Shown: positions 34,443 to 46,189 of the stretch, piece by piece | How positions within the stretch are numbered: the stretch's first letter is position 1 | How the letters are laid out: every line of letters starts with the position of its first letter | From: Nocardioides insulae DSM 17944 | GTDB taxonomy: Bacteria > Actinomycetota > Actinomycetes > Propionibacteriales > Nocardioidaceae | NCBI RefSeq assembly: GCF_000422825.1 | Contig: NZ_AUGU01000013.1 | Location: forward strand, 124,001 to 188,000 | Length of the DNA stretch: 64,000 nucleotides | Reading direction: 5' to 3' | Position numbers and translations under genes: made by a program | The notes under the pieces: generated by a model | Database searches by the model: none | Told to the model about the DNA's origin: nothing | Seen by the model: only the letters and a program-made list of their open reading frames with translations

Positions 34443-35760
34443 GATGGCTCTCCTCAGTGGGATCGGTGTCGGGATCGATGGCTGGATCGGGGATGGGGTG
34501 GCTGGATCGGTACGTCGGGACCGGCAGCCTGGCGTGGTGGTCGGCGATGGCCTGCTCGTAGACCGAGACGACCTGCCTGGCGACCGCCTCCCAGCTGAAC
34601 AGCTCCTCGACGCGGCGGCGGCCGGCGGCGCCGTACCGGGCACGTCGCTGCGGGTCGTCGAGCAGCGCGGCCAGGGCCTGCTCGAGCTCTCCCACGTCAC
34701 CGGGGGTGACCAGGTCGGCGCAGTCGCCGTCGGGACCGGTGACCTCGGGGATCGCACCCGCACGCGAGACGACGAGCGGCGTCGCGCAGGCCATCAGCTC
34801 GGCGGTCGGGAGGGAGAAGCCCTCGTAGAGGGACGGCACGCAGGCGAGTTCGGCGCTGCCCATCAGCTCGACCAGCTCGGAGTCGGTGAGCCCGTGCACG
34901 AAGCTGACGTGGCCGGCGAGGTCGAGCCGGTCGATGAGCTGTTCGGTGACCCCGCCGGGCTTGGGCCGCGCCACCAGGACCAGGTGGACGTCGCGTTCGG
35001 TGCGCAGCTTGGCGAACGCCTCCAGCAGGGTGCCGATCCCCTTGAGCGGTGCGTCCGCACTGGCCATCGCCAGGATCCGACCGGGCACACGCGGCGCCGT
35101 CGGCGGTACGAACTCGGGGGCCACCCCCAGCAGGATGGGCCTGATCCGGTCCGGCTCCACGCCGAACTCACGGACGATGTCGCGCTTCGAGGTCTCCGAG
35201 GGGGTCAGGATCCAGCGCAGTCGGCGGGCGACCCGCTGCTGCATCCGCACGAAGCCGTACCACCGCCAGACCCCGAACCGCTTGCGCCAGGTGGGCGCCG
35301 CTGCGAGTTCGATGCGTCGGTCGAAGCTGATCGGGTGGTGGATCGTCGTGATGAGCGGGAAGCCGAGCGCCGTCACCTCCGGGATCGCGGTGCCCAGGGT
35401 CTGGTTGTCGTGCACGATGTCGAACTCGCCCAGCCGCCCGGCGAGCGTGCGTAGCGCCCGGCGGGCGAAGGTGCGCGGCTCCGGGAAGCCGCCCGAGCGC
35501 ATGATCGCCCACTCCTCGACGTCCAGCAGGTCGCGGAACTCCGCGAGCTTCGGGTTGCGAAACGGATTCGGGTCGGCGTACAGGTCCAGGCTCGGCAGCG
35601 GGGTCAGCCGGACCCCCTCGTCGAGCTCCGGGTAGGGCTGCCCGGAGAACACCTCCACGGTGTGGCCCAGTCGGACCAGCTCGCGGCTCAGGTGCCGGAC
35701 GTAGACGCCCTGACCACCGACATGGGGCTTGCTCCGGTAGGACAGCAACGCGATCCGCAT
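34429..35760 (-). CDS. GT4 family glycosyltransferase
   Basis: A 443-residue GT-B enzyme. The N-domain starts MRIALLSYRSKPHVGGQGVY, the acceptor-binding stretch of retaining GT4 enzymes. The C-domain has the donor-site pattern CVPSLYEGFSLPTAELMACA with E-x7-E spacing. The ATG at 35760 is chosen by this conserved beginning and GAAAGG upstream. It is the first gene of a leftward operon with a methyltransferase and the helical-barrel protein. Sugar and acceptor are unknown. Confidence 0.85.
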   Translation of the reverse strand: MRIALLSYRSKPHVGGQGVYVRHLSRELVRLGHTVEVFSGQPYPELDEGVRLTPLPSLDLYADPNPFRNPKLAEFRDLLDVEEWAIMRSGGFPEPRTFARRALRTLAGRLGEFDIVHDNQTLGTAIPEVTALGFPLITTIHHPISFDRRIELAAAPTWRKRFGVWRWYGFVRMQQRVARRLRWILTPSETSKRDIVREFGVEPDRIRPILLGVAPEFVPPTAPRVPGRILAMASADAPLKGIGTLLEAFAKLRTERDVHLVLVARPKPGGVTEQLIDRLDLAGHVSFVHGLTDSELVELMGSAELACVPSLYEGFSLPTAELMACATPLVVSRAGAIPEVTGPDGDCADLVTPGDVGELEQALAALLDDPQRRARYGAAGRRRVEELFSWEAVARQVVSVYEQAIADHHARLPVPTYRSSHPIPDPAIDPDTDPTEESHRADR

Positions 35761-35866
35761 CTGACGCCTTTCACTGCGCTCGGGGTGCTGCCACCAGTGG
35801 GAGCCCGACTCGGCGGTAACCCTACAGACCCCGTCCGCCCCGCGCGCCTGAATGCCGGCGCCAGGA

Positions 35867-36862
35867 TCAGGTGCCTTCGCTGGAGTGCCCCGGGAAGACG
35901 TGGGCGTGCGGGTCGATCGCCACCGCGGCGTTGTTGATCGCGGTGGCCGCCTCACCGAAGCCCACCGCTATCAGCCGGACCTTGCCGGGGTAGTCGGTGA
36001 CGTCGCCGGCCGCGAAGACCCGCGGCAGGCTGGTGCGCATCGCCTGGTCGACCACGATGTGGCGCTTGGCCACCTCGATCCCCCAGCTCTGCAGCGGCCC
36101 GAGGTCGGCGATGAACCCGAGCGCAGCGACGACCGCCTGGGTCGGGTGGATCACCTCCTCGCCGTCGACCTCGAGGAGGGCCTCGCTGAGGTGGTCGGTG
36201 GTCCCGTCGGTGCCTCGCAGTTCGCGCACCTGAGCCCTGGTGAGGATCTCCACCGAGCTCTCCCTGGCCTGGGCCACCGTCCGCTCGTGCGCCCGGAACG
36301 CATCGCGCCGATGCACCAGCGTGACCGACTTCGCGACCGGCTCGAGATGCAGGGCCCAGTCGAAGGCGGAATCGCCGCCGCCCACCACGAGCACGTCCTT
36401 GCCGACGTACGGCTCGAAGCTGGGGACGAAGAACTCCACCCCGTGCCCCACCCAGTCCTCGGCCGCCGGCAGCGGGCGCGGGTGGAAGGTGCCGATGCCG
36501 GCCGTGATGAGCAGGGCCTTGGCATCGACCACGCCGCCGTCGTCGAAGGTGACCCGCACGTGATCGACCCGGTGGTCGAGCAGGGTCGCCGTCCGCTCCA
36601 GCAAGTAGGTCGGCTTGGCCGTGGCGGCCTGCTCGACCAGCCCCGAGACCAGGTCGCGGCCCTTGATCGTGGGGAATCCAGCGACGTCGAGGATCTGCTT
36701 CTCGGGATACATCGCGGTGATCTGCCCACCGAGTTCCGGCAGCGAGTCCACCACCGCGACCGACATCCCGCGGAAGCCGGCGTAGTAGGTGGCGAACAGG
36801 CCGGTGGGCCCGGCGCCCACGATCAGCAGGTCGACGTCGATGACATTCGTGGGGTCGCTCAC
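35867..36862 (-). CDS. ferredoxin/flavodoxin-NADP+ reductase (TrxR-like type)
   Basis: A 331-residue flavoprotein. The FAD site is LLIVGAGPTGLFATYYA (about 13-29), then LGGQITAMYPEKQILDVAGFP. The NADPH site is VLVVGGGDSAFDWAL. A late GDVTDYPGKVRLIAVGFGEAATAINN closes it. The CxxC pair of thioredoxin reductase is absent, which places it in the TrxR-like FNR family. It would pass electrons between NADPH and ferredoxin. The start is GTG 36862. It stands alone here. Confidence 0.85.
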   Translation of the reverse strand: MSDPTNVIDVDLLIVGAGPTGLFATYYAGFRGMSVAVVDSLPELGGQITAMYPEKQILDVAGFPTIKGRDLVSGLVEQAATAKPTYLLERTATLLDHRVDHVRVTFDDGGVVDAKALLITAGIGTFHPRPLPAAEDWVGHGVEFFVPSFEPYVGKDVLVVGGGDSAFDWALHLEPVAKSVTLVHRRDAFRAHERTVAQARESSVEILTRAQVRELRGTDGTTDHLSEALLEVDGEEVIHPTQAVVAALGFIADLGPLQSWGIEVAKRHIVVDQAMRTSLPRVFAAGDVTDYPGKVRLIAVGFGEAATAINNAAVAIDPHAHVFPGHSSEGT

Positions 36863-36994
36863 GCAGCGATCCTGCCCGTACGTGAGCCACGTCTCAACCT
36901 CCGACACGTCCAGAGCGTCCGCGTTCGAGTCTCGGCGCGGGCCGTCGACCTCGCTGGCCTCACAACCCGACGACGGAATGCCTAAGCTGTCGGC

Positions 36995-37603
36995 GTGAGC
37001 GACTTCTGGGGCGGGTTCCGGGCCGACCCGCGGATCTCCGAGAACGCCCGGCTTCGCGCCGCCGACACCGACCGCGCCCAGGTCACCGCCCAGCTCGACG
37101 AGGCGTACGCCGACGGGCGGCTCAGTGCGGAGGAGCACGGCGAGCGGGTCGACCGCGCCCTGGCCGCGGTCACCCTCGGCGAGCTGCCTCCGCTGGTCGC
37201 CGACCTCCTGCCGGTGGGCTCTCCTGCCGCGCTCACGCGAGCCGCCGCGCTGCCGGCCCTCCGCACCCAGGCCGAGGCCGCCTACCGCCGCGAACGGCAG
37301 GAGGCGCTGGGCGGGTTCCTCCTCCCCAGCCTTGTCTGCCTCGTGATCTGGTCCCTCACCATGGCCGGCGGATTCTTCTGGCCCGCGTTCATCATCCTCG
37401 GCACCGGCGCCCACCTGATCTCCACCGTGATCCGGCGCGAGGACATCGTGGAGAAGAAGGTCTCCTCCCTCCAGCGCCACCAGCAACGGGAGCTCCGGCG
37501 GGAGCGGGATCGTCGAAAGCGCACCTCCGACGATCCCGAGGGCAGGGACAGGGACAGGGAGAGGGACGAGCGCGGCGACGGGGGCGACGACGCGCCGCGG
37601 TGA
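36995..37603 (+). CDS. DUF1707 domain membrane protein
   Basis: A 202-residue protein. The N-terminal DUF1707/SHOCT-like domain reads LRAADTDRAQVTAQLDEAYADGRLS then EEHGERVDRALAA (split here for clarity). Two membrane helices follow (about 108-150). The C-terminus is a highly charged Arg/Asp/Glu tail. DUF1707 proteins are abundant in actinobacteria, with unknown function. It starts at GTG 36995. Confidence 0.8.
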   Translation: MSDFWGGFRADPRISENARLRAADTDRAQVTAQLDEAYADGRLSAEEHGERVDRALAAVTLGELPPLVADLLPVGSPAALTRAAALPALRTQAEAAYRRERQEALGGFLLPSLVCLVIWSLTMAGGFFWPAFIILGTGAHLISTVIRREDIVEKKVSSLQRHQQRELRRERDRRKRTSDDPEGRDRDRERDERGDGGDDAPR

Positions 37604-37615
37604 GAGGCCCGGCGG

Positions 37616-38023
37616 TCATCCTCCGGTCAGGAAGCTGAAGCGCACCTCGCGGGTGTGGTTGTCGACGTTCAGGTCGACCAGGCAGACGCTCTGCCAGGTG
37701 CCCAGCATCAAGTCCCCCTCGAGCACCGGCACGGTGGCGTACGGCGGGATCAGCGCGGGCATCACGTGCGAGCGCCCGTGCCCGCGGCTGCCATGCCGGT
37801 GCCGCCATCGGTCGTCGGCCGGCAGCAGATCGCCGAGCGCGGCGAGCAGGTCGTCGTCACTTCCCGCACCGGTCTCGAGGATGGCGAGTCCCGCGGTCGC
37901 GTGGGGCACGAAGAGCTGGGCCAACCCGTCCCCGAGACCCGCGACGAAATCGCGCAGATCCTCGGTCAGGTCGAGCACGACCTCGCGGTCGCCGGTGCGG
38001 TAGGTCCTGGTCTCGGAGTGCAT
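37616..38023 (-). CDS. YjbQ family (UPF0047) protein
   Basis: A 135-residue protein. FVPHATAGLAILE, then RHRHGSRGHGRSH and LMLGTWQSVCLVDLN are the YjbQ/UPF0047 motifs, with conserved His and Glu around a metal-binding pocket. Some members have weak thiamine-phosphate synthase activity; the true role is uncertain. The ATG at 38023 matches the family length. It is 17 bp downstream of the thiamine-binding protein gene in the same direction, a suggestive pairing. Confidence 0.85.
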   Translation of the reverse strand: MHSETRTYRTGDREVVLDLTEDLRDFVAGLGDGLAQLFVPHATAGLAILETGAGSDDDLLAALGDLLPADDRWRHRHGSRGHGRSHVMPALIPPYATVPVLEGDLMLGTWQSVCLVDLNVDNHTREVRFSFLTGG

Positions 38024-38040
38024 CCCGGCCAGGATAGGGG

Positions 38041-38343
38041 TCAGTCCGCCAGGGCCTGGTCGATCCGCTCGACCTTGGCGGTGAGCTGACCGGTGAAGCC
38101 GGGTCTGATGTCGGCCTTGAGCACCAGGCTCACCCGGGGCGAGGTCTCCGCCACTGCCTCCACGGCCCGCTTGACCACCCCCATCACCTCGTCCCACTCC
38201 CCCTCCAGGTTCGTGAACATGGCGTTGGTCTCGTGCGGCAGCCCGGACTCGCGCACCACCCGGACTGCTGCTGCGACGGCGTCGGCGACCGAACCGTCCT
38301 CTCCAGCGGTGCCACTGGGTGCTACTGAGAACGCGACGAGCAT
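38041..38343 (-). CDS. MTH1187-type thiamine-binding protein
   Basis: A 100-residue ferredoxin-like fold protein. MLVAFSVAPSG, then VRESGLPHETNAMFTNLEGEWDEV (two phrases) are the MTH1187/YkoF-like signature. Members bind thiamine in the cytoplasm. The ATG at 38343 is preferred over that at 38355 because GGATGGAG lies just before it. It is probably co-transcribed with yjbQ. Confidence 0.8.
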   Translation of the reverse strand: MLVAFSVAPSGTAGEDGSVADAVAAAVRVVRESGLPHETNAMFTNLEGEWDEVMGVVKRAVEAVAETSPRVSLVLKADIRPGFTGQLTAKVERIDQALAD

Positions 38344-38438
38344 GCGCGACTCCATCCGTACGAGGTCGGGGATCGACCGGGCGGGTCGGTCGATCGGTCA
38401 GGGGCCGACCCTACCGGGGGGGTGACGACCGATCCGGC

Positions 38439-39026
38439 TCACCCGGGCGGCGACCAGTCCGGGTCGCGCCCGGCCAGCCCCACCGCGCGGGTCAGGATGT
38501 CCGCGGTGTCGGGGACCGCGACCGGCGCGGCGAAGATCGGGGACTCCTCCGCGGCGGTGGCCGCGGCGAAGGCGTGGACGGCCTCGGCCGTGGCCCCGTC
38601 GACGGCGAAGGGAGCACCGATGGCCCGGGCAAGGTCCCATCCGTGCAGCACCATCTCGTCGAGGGCGACCAGCCCGGCGACCTCTCCGGGCAGATCCACG
38701 CCGCCCGCCCGGGTGGCTCCCGACCAGGCCTCGGGAGAACGCCAGGCCGCCACCAGCTCCTCGACCCGGGCCGGAATCCGCTCCAGCCACCCGTCGGCGA
38801 GGGTGAGCGCGGCCGCAGCGGGATCAGTGTCGGTGAGCGGGCCGAGGTCCTTGTCAGCGGCCGCTCGGAAAGCGAGCAGAAGACCGTCGATGTGGGCGAG
38901 CAGGTCGCGCACCGACCACTCGGCGCACGGCGTCGGCGCGTCGAGTGCCGCCTCCGGTGTCGCACGTACGACGCCGCTCAGCGTCGCGCCGGCTGATCCG
39001 AGATCCGGGATGCCCTGCTGGTCCAT
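38439..39026 (-). CDS. TIGR03086 family (mycothiol-dependent DinB-like) protein
   Basis: A 195-residue four-helix bundle protein. The pattern PTPCAEWSVRDLLAHIDG (about 32-49), then DEMVLHGWDLARAIG (about 121-135) is typical of the TIGR03086/maleylpyruvate isomerase N-terminal family, with His residues for metal and, in some, mycothiol binding. The substrate is unknown. The ATG at 39026 is selected by family length. Confidence 0.78.
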   Translation of the reverse strand: MDQQGIPDLGSAGATLSGVVRATPEAALDAPTPCAEWSVRDLLAHIDGLLLAFRAAADKDLGPLTDTDPAAAALTLADGWLERIPARVEELVAAWRSPEAWSGATRAGGVDLPGEVAGLVALDEMVLHGWDLARAIGAPFAVDGATAEAVHAFAAATAAEESPIFAAPVAVPDTADILTRAVGLAGRDPDWSPPG

Positions 39027-39101
39027 CCTCAGCAGTGTTCCAGGGATGTCGTTGATCGGCCATCGCCACCTTCCGGGCCCCCGTCGGAGTAGCCTCGGCC
39101 C

Positions 39102-39479
39102 ATGATCGTTGGCTGCCACACCCTGATCTATTCCGACGACGCCGAGGCGACCCGGGCCTTCCTCCGGGACGTGGTCGGGCTCGGGCACGTCGATGCCGGC
39201 GAGGGCTGGCTGATCTTCGGCACCGGTGGCAGCGAGCTCGGCATCCACCCGACCTCCAGCGAGCACGGCGGCCGGATGTTCACCACCCCGCGCCAGCACC
39301 AGATCTCGCTCCTGTGCGACGACCTGGAGTCGACGATGGCCGAATTGGAGGGACGCGGTGCCGTCTTCGACGGTGGCGCGATCGACCGGGACTTCGGGAT
39401 CTGCGCCATGCTCCAGGTGCCCGGGGCCGACGACCTGATGCTCTACCAGCCCCGGCACCCCACGGCGTACGACGCCTGA
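39102..39479 (+). CDS. VOC (glyoxalase-like) protein
   Basis: A 125-residue single-module vicinal oxygen chelate protein: VGCHTLIYSDDAEATRAFLR, then HQISLLCDDL and DDLMLYQPRHP. One metal-site His near residue 6 and another in HQISLLC are present. The function is unknown. It is divergent from the TIGR03086 gene. Confidence 0.78.
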   Translation: MIVGCHTLIYSDDAEATRAFLRDVVGLGHVDAGEGWLIFGTGGSELGIHPTSSEHGGRMFTTPRQHQISLLCDDLESTMAELEGRGAVFDGGAIDRDFGICAMLQVPGADDLMLYQPRHPTAYDA

Positions 39480-39543
39480 CGGAGCCGGCCCGTCGGCACC
39501 TGCTGACTTCCGACCCGCGCAGCGCACCGGTCGGGCCCGCCGT

Positions 39544-40284
39544 TCAGATCAGGCTACGGACCAGGAGGACCAGCGCCGAGCCCCCGCAGACCAGCAGGAC
39601 AGCGGGTCGGACGTGCCGGTCGGACACCCTGGGGCGCAGGAACCGGCTCAGCAGAGCTCCGAGGAGCAGGCACGGGGATAGCAGGACCGCGAGCAGGAAG
39701 TGATCCCGGCCGAGCTGTCCGCTCAGGCCCAGGGCACCGAGCGAGAGCGCGGCCCCGATCATGAAGTAGACCGCCAGCGTCGTACGGATCTCGCGGGGCG
39801 GACGGTGCTGGTAGAGGATCGCCAGGGGCGGCCCGCCGATGGAGGTGGCGGTGCCGGCGATCCCCGAGATCAGGCCGGCACCGATCAGGGTGCCCGGATT
39901 GAGCGGCACCCGGACCGTGCGCCAGCTCAGCAGCACCGCGACCAGCACCATCGCCCCGACCACGACCCCCAACTGGCTGGCGGTGAACATCGCCACCGCT
40001 CCCACGCCGACGACCGTGCCCACGGTGCGAGGTGGCAGCGCCCAGGCCAGGCCGCGCCAGTCGATGTCCCGGGACTCCCCGGCCAGGGTGAGCACCGGAT
40101 AGGTCACCGCCAGCCACAGCATCACGTCGGGCATGGTCTCGGGGGCGACCATGGTGATCACCGGGGCGGCGACGAGTCCCAGGCCGAGTCCGACCAACGA
40201 CTGCACGGTGGCGCCGGCCAGTAGTGCCAGGGCCACCGTGATGAGTGCCGGGAGGCTGAGTCCCAGGATGCTCAGGTTGGTCAA
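39544..40284 (-). CDS. TauE/SafE family membrane transporter
   Basis: A 246-residue protein with about eight hydrophobic segments in two halves. The first half carries LVGLGLGLVAAPV and the second GLISGIAGTATSIGGPPLAIL, the two signature repeats of TauE/SafE. Members export or import sulfonates, sulfite or other organic anions. The substrate is unknown. It lies downstream of the acnA terminator and is probably independent. Confidence 0.82.
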   Translation of the reverse strand: MTNLSILGLSLPALITVALALLAGATVQSLVGLGLGLVAAPVITMVAPETMPDVMLWLAVTYPVLTLAGESRDIDWRGLAWALPPRTVGTVVGVGAVAMFTASQLGVVVGAMVLVAVLLSWRTVRVPLNPGTLIGAGLISGIAGTATSIGGPPLAILYQHRPPREIRTTLAVYFMIGAALSLGALGLSGQLGRDHFLLAVLLSPCLLLGALLSRFLRPRVSDRHVRPAVLLVCGGSALVLLVRSLI

Positions 40285-40299
40285 CTCCGTTCAGCGACA

Positions 40300-40342
40300 G
40301 TGTCCCCGCTCCCGTGCCGGGCAGGCACGGGAGCGGGGACAC
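40300..40342 (-). terminator. terminator of acnA
   Basis: GTGTCCCCGCTCCCGTGCC and its complement form a perfect 19-bp stem with loop GGGCA, 14 bp past the acnA stop. Confidence 0.85.
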
Positions 40343-40355
40343 GATGTCGTGGTGA

Positions 40356-43133
<2,778 letters not shown>

Positions 43134-43201
43134 CTCCTTGGTGGGCGTCCTCGGTGAGGTTCAGTCGACCTCCCATCCTGCCGCGTCGCACAGCGGTCGG
43201 A

Positions 43202-43218
43202 AATGAAGGCAAACCTAA
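43202..43218 (-). promoter_or_regulatory. DtxR/IdeR-like half-site upstream of acnA
   Basis: On the acnA strand the sequence reads TTAGGTTTGCCTTCATT. The left half agrees well with the DtxR/IdeR iron box and the right half poorly. It lies about 70-85 bp before the ATG. Iron control of aconitase would make sense, but the match is partial. Confidence 0.3.
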
Positions 43219-43247
43219 GTCGCCCCGCGGGAAGTCGCTCGAATATC

Positions 43248-43261
43248 TCTCGACATCAAGA
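43248..43261. promoter_or_regulatory. imperfect palindrome upstream of acnA
   Basis: TCTCGACATCAAGA has arms TCTCGA and TCAAGA, with five of six positions complementary. It sits about 115 bp before the acnA start and 38 bp past the neighbouring ABC gene stop. It is a candidate operator only. Confidence 0.3.
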
Positions 43262-43298
43262 TACATGACGCCGAGGTCGGCCCCGAAAACGCGGGGCC

Positions 43299-45230
43299 TC
43301 AGCCGGCGAGTTCGTCCGGCTCCTGCGGTGGCGCATCGTCGGCCGACGTCGCGGATGCTCTCGGCGGGGAAGGCCCCCACACCTGGGTCCGGTACAGCTC
43401 GGCGTAACGCCCGCGCAGGGCGAGCAGTTCGCTGTGCGTGCCCTGCTCGACCACGCGCCCCTCCTCGACCACGGCGATCTGGTCGGCGGCGCGCACGGTG
43501 GAGAGCCGGTGCGCGATCACGATCGCCGTACGACCTGCGAGGGCCTCCCCCAGCGCCTCCTGGACGGCGAGCTCCGAGGTGGAGTCCAAGGAAGCGGTGG
43601 CCTCGTCCAACAGCACCACCCGGGGCTGCTTCAGCAACAGCCGGGCGATCGTCAGCCGCTGCCGTTCCCCACCGGAGAACCGGTAGCCCCGCTCCCCGAC
43701 GACCGTGTCGAGCTCGTCGGGGAGCGTCCGCACCAGTTCCCTGAGCCGCGCCCGCTCCAGGGCCTCCCACAGCTCGTCATCGGTGGCCTCCGGGCGGGCC
43801 AGTCGGAGATTGGCCCGGATGGTGTCGTGGAACAGGTGCCCGTCCTGGGTGACCATGCCGACCGCGTCGCGGATCGCGGCCGAGGAGAGGTCCCGTACGT
43901 CGACACCGCCCAGCCGCACGGCACCCGCATCGACGTCGTAGAGCCTGGTCACGAGCTGGGCGAGCGTCGACTTGCCCGCCCCGGAGGAACCCACCAGCGC
44001 CACCATCTCGCCCGGCCGCACCCGCAGCGAGATCCCGTGGATGACCTCCTGGCCACCGCGGGCGTCGAGGGTGGCGACCTCCTCGAGGGAGGCGAGGGAC
44101 ACCTGGGCCGCGGCCGGATAGGAGAACCGGACGTCGTCGAGCTCGACACCGATCACCCCGTCCGGGAGCATCCGGGCGTCTGGCCGGTCCGTGATGAGCG
44201 GCTCGAGATCGAGCACCTCGAAGACGCGCTCGAAACTCACCAGCGCCGACATCACCTCGACCCGGGCACTGGCCAAGGCTGTCAGCGGGGCGTAGAGCTG
44301 GGTCAACAGCAGGGAGAGCGCGACCACGGAGCCGGCGTCCAGCAGGCCGGCGAGGGCGTAGTAGCCACCGAGCCCGTAGACCAGCGCCACGGCGAGCCCC
44401 GAGACCAGGATCAGGGACGTGACGAAGGTGGTCTGTGCCATCGCCGTGCGTACGCCGATGTCGGCCACCCGGCGGGCCCGGGCGGCGAACTCGGCCGACT
44501 CATGCTCGGGACGTCCGAACAGCTTGACCAGGGTGGCCCCCGGGGCCGAGAACCGCTCGGTCATCTGGGTGCCCATCGCGGCGTTGAGGTCGGCGGCCTC
44601 CCGCTGGATGCCGGCGAGCCGGGTGCCCATCCGCCTGGCCGGCACCATGAAGACCGGCAGCATCACCAGCGACAGCAGCGTCACCTGCCACGAGATCTGG
44701 ACCATCACCGCGAGCGTCAACACCAGGGTCACCAGGTTGGCGACCACCCCCGAGAGGGTGTCGCTGAAGGCGCGCTGGGCACCGATCACGTCGTTGTTGA
44801 GCCGGCTCACCAGGGCTCCGGTGTGGGCGCGGGTGAAGAACGCGACCGGCATCCGCTGGACGTGGTCGAACACCGTCGTACGCAGGTCCAGGATCAGGCC
44901 CTCGCCGATCCGGGAGGAGAGCCATCTGATCACCAGCCCCATCCCGGCGTCGAGGATCGCGAGCAGGGCGATCAGGAGCGCGAGTCCCACCACGACCCGA
45001 GCGGCCGAGCCCGCGACGATCTCGTTCACCACTCGGCCGGCCAGCACCGGCGTGGCCACCGCTAGGGCCGCCGAGACGACGCTGAGGATCAGGAAGCCCA
45101 CGAGCTTGCCCCGGTGCGGTCGGGCGAACCCCACCACCCGACCGGCCGTGGCCCGGGTGAACCGCCGCCGTTCCTCGGGCGCGTGCAACTGCCGGTACAA
45201 CTGCCCCCAGGCCGCCGACTCCATACTCAT
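43299..45230 (-). CDS. ABC exporter, fused permease and ATPase
   Basis: A 643-residue half-transporter. Six membrane helices (about 30-330) precede an ATPase domain with Walker A GSSGAGKST, signature FSGGERQRL and Walker B VVLLDEATASLD. The H-loop is in VIAHRLSTV. The layout is that of lipid or drug exporters that act as homodimers. The substrate is unknown. It ends 166 bp from the acnA start, in the same direction. Confidence 0.88.
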   Translation of the reverse strand: MSMESAAWGQLYRQLHAPEERRRFTRATAGRVVGFARPHRGKLVGFLILSVVSAALAVATPVLAGRVVNEIVAGSAARVVVGLALLIALLAILDAGMGLVIRWLSSRIGEGLILDLRTTVFDHVQRMPVAFFTRAHTGALVSRLNNDVIGAQRAFSDTLSGVVANLVTLVLTLAVMVQISWQVTLLSLVMLPVFMVPARRMGTRLAGIQREAADLNAAMGTQMTERFSAPGATLVKLFGRPEHESAEFAARARRVADIGVRTAMAQTTFVTSLILVSGLAVALVYGLGGYYALAGLLDAGSVVALSLLLTQLYAPLTALASARVEVMSALVSFERVFEVLDLEPLITDRPDARMLPDGVIGVELDDVRFSYPAAAQVSLASLEEVATLDARGGQEVIHGISLRVRPGEMVALVGSSGAGKSTLAQLVTRLYDVDAGAVRLGGVDVRDLSSAAIRDAVGMVTQDGHLFHDTIRANLRLARPEATDDELWEALERARLRELVRTLPDELDTVVGERGYRFSGGERQRLTIARLLLKQPRVVLLDEATASLDSTSELAVQEALGEALAGRTAIVIAHRLSTVRAADQIAVVEEGRVVEQGTHSELLALRGRYAELYRTQVWGPSPPRASATSADDAPPQEPDELAG

Positions 45231-45438
45231 GCGGCCGACGCTAGAACCTCAAGCTTTGTTGAGGTCAAGGTCGAACGGCCACGGTCGCAGCCGCAGGACT
45301 CGCCGAGTCGGCGTGCTCGTACGCCGACTCGCGGGCAGAGCATCCGATCGGCGCAGTCGCCTGGCCTACCCGGGCGCGAGCGGCCGTCCGAGCAAGTGCC
45401 CGGTCAGCGGACCTGCTGATGGGAAGAATCAGCGTGGG
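45231..45438. other. spacer before the gene-debris region
   Basis: No gene or clear signal is seen. It separates the ABC exporter start from the trmA-like relic. Confidence 0.3.
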
Positions 45439-45531
45439 TCAGGCCCGGTCGGCCCCCTCCGGCACGAACAGGGCGACGCACTCGACGTGGTGCGTCATCG
45501 GGAAGAGACACATGGCGTTGAGCGTAGGCAC
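45439..45531 (-). pseudogene. relic of the C-terminus of a TrmA/RumA-type RNA methyltransferase
   Basis: The minus strand encodes [20 protein letters not shown] and ends with a stop at 45439. The phrase [13 protein letters not shown] is the conserved end of 5-methyluridine RNA methyltransferases. Nothing upstream continues the protein, so only the tail remains. It marks a deletion or insertion junction. Confidence 0.6.
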
Positions 45532-46011
45532 GGCTGTTTGCGACCCGCTGTGGCCGCTGGGAGAATATGGCCGCTGACCTGCGGTGTTGCCGTTTCGGGC
45601 GCCTGACGCGTCGGCATGCAGCTGCGGGCCATTGCGATTCAAGGCGCGCCCAAACCGCGCCCTCGCACGACTCGGCTACCACGATCGCAGACGACTGAAG
45701 GCTGGTTGCCCGCCAGCCCGTTAGAACGGGGCTCCATGCCCTGTCGTCCACCAGGGACGTGAAGTTCGATGTTGCATCGACCGTCTCGCCAAGCCTCGAT
45801 CCGGACGCCGGGGTATTGCGACCATGCAGTCCGGAGCCGTGCCTCGCCATCACATGCGCCTGCCGGGGCACGAGGCGCCACCAGTACTTGGCTGTTCCAC
45901 CGTGAAAGCGGAACTGAGCTTGCTTGAGGAGCGCCTCGCTCTCGTCGAAATCGTCGAACGACGAATTGTAAGCGCGAACCTCGACTTGCCCTGCGTCGCC
46001 AGGCAGACGCA
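45532..46011. other. degenerate stretch between two gene relics
   Basis: A minus-strand open frame runs through this stretch and carries a phrase [20 protein letters not shown] followed by YWWRLVP, which looks protein-like but was not recognised. The rest is low-quality coding signal. It is probably remnant DNA of a replaced segment. Confidence 0.35.
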
Positions 46012-46176
46012 CCACCCGGACGGCCGCGCAGCCGGCCTCGATCGCGGCGACGACGTACTTGGACTGGAAGGCGACGACGTACTTGGGCTGGAAGTGGATG
46101 TCGGCGATCACCGGGATCTGCGAGTGCCTCGCGATCTCGGGCAGCGCTTCGGGCTGCGTAAGACTGGGAACGCAGT
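46012..46176 (-). pseudogene. relic of ispG (HMBPP synthase) with internal duplication
   Basis: The minus strand reads [20 protein letters not shown], then HFQPKYVVA and [12 protein letters not shown], the internal IspG (GcpE) TIM-barrel segment. Neither the N-terminus nor the Fe-S C-terminus is present, and a stop lies just upstream. A 24-bp tandem duplication inside adds an extra FQSKYVVA. Confidence 0.6.
46047..46094 (-). repeat. 24-bp tandem duplication in the ispG relic
   Basis: Two copies, 46047-46070 and 46071-46094, differ at one base and each encode an octapeptide (FQPKYVVA and FQSKYVVA). This is typical of slippage in a decaying gene. Confidence 0.75.
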
Positions 46177-46189
46177 CTCCGCCGCGACG

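Noticed and set aside
43434..45065. Long plus-strand open frame opposite the ABC exporter
   Set aside because: Antisense shadow with low-complexity composition.
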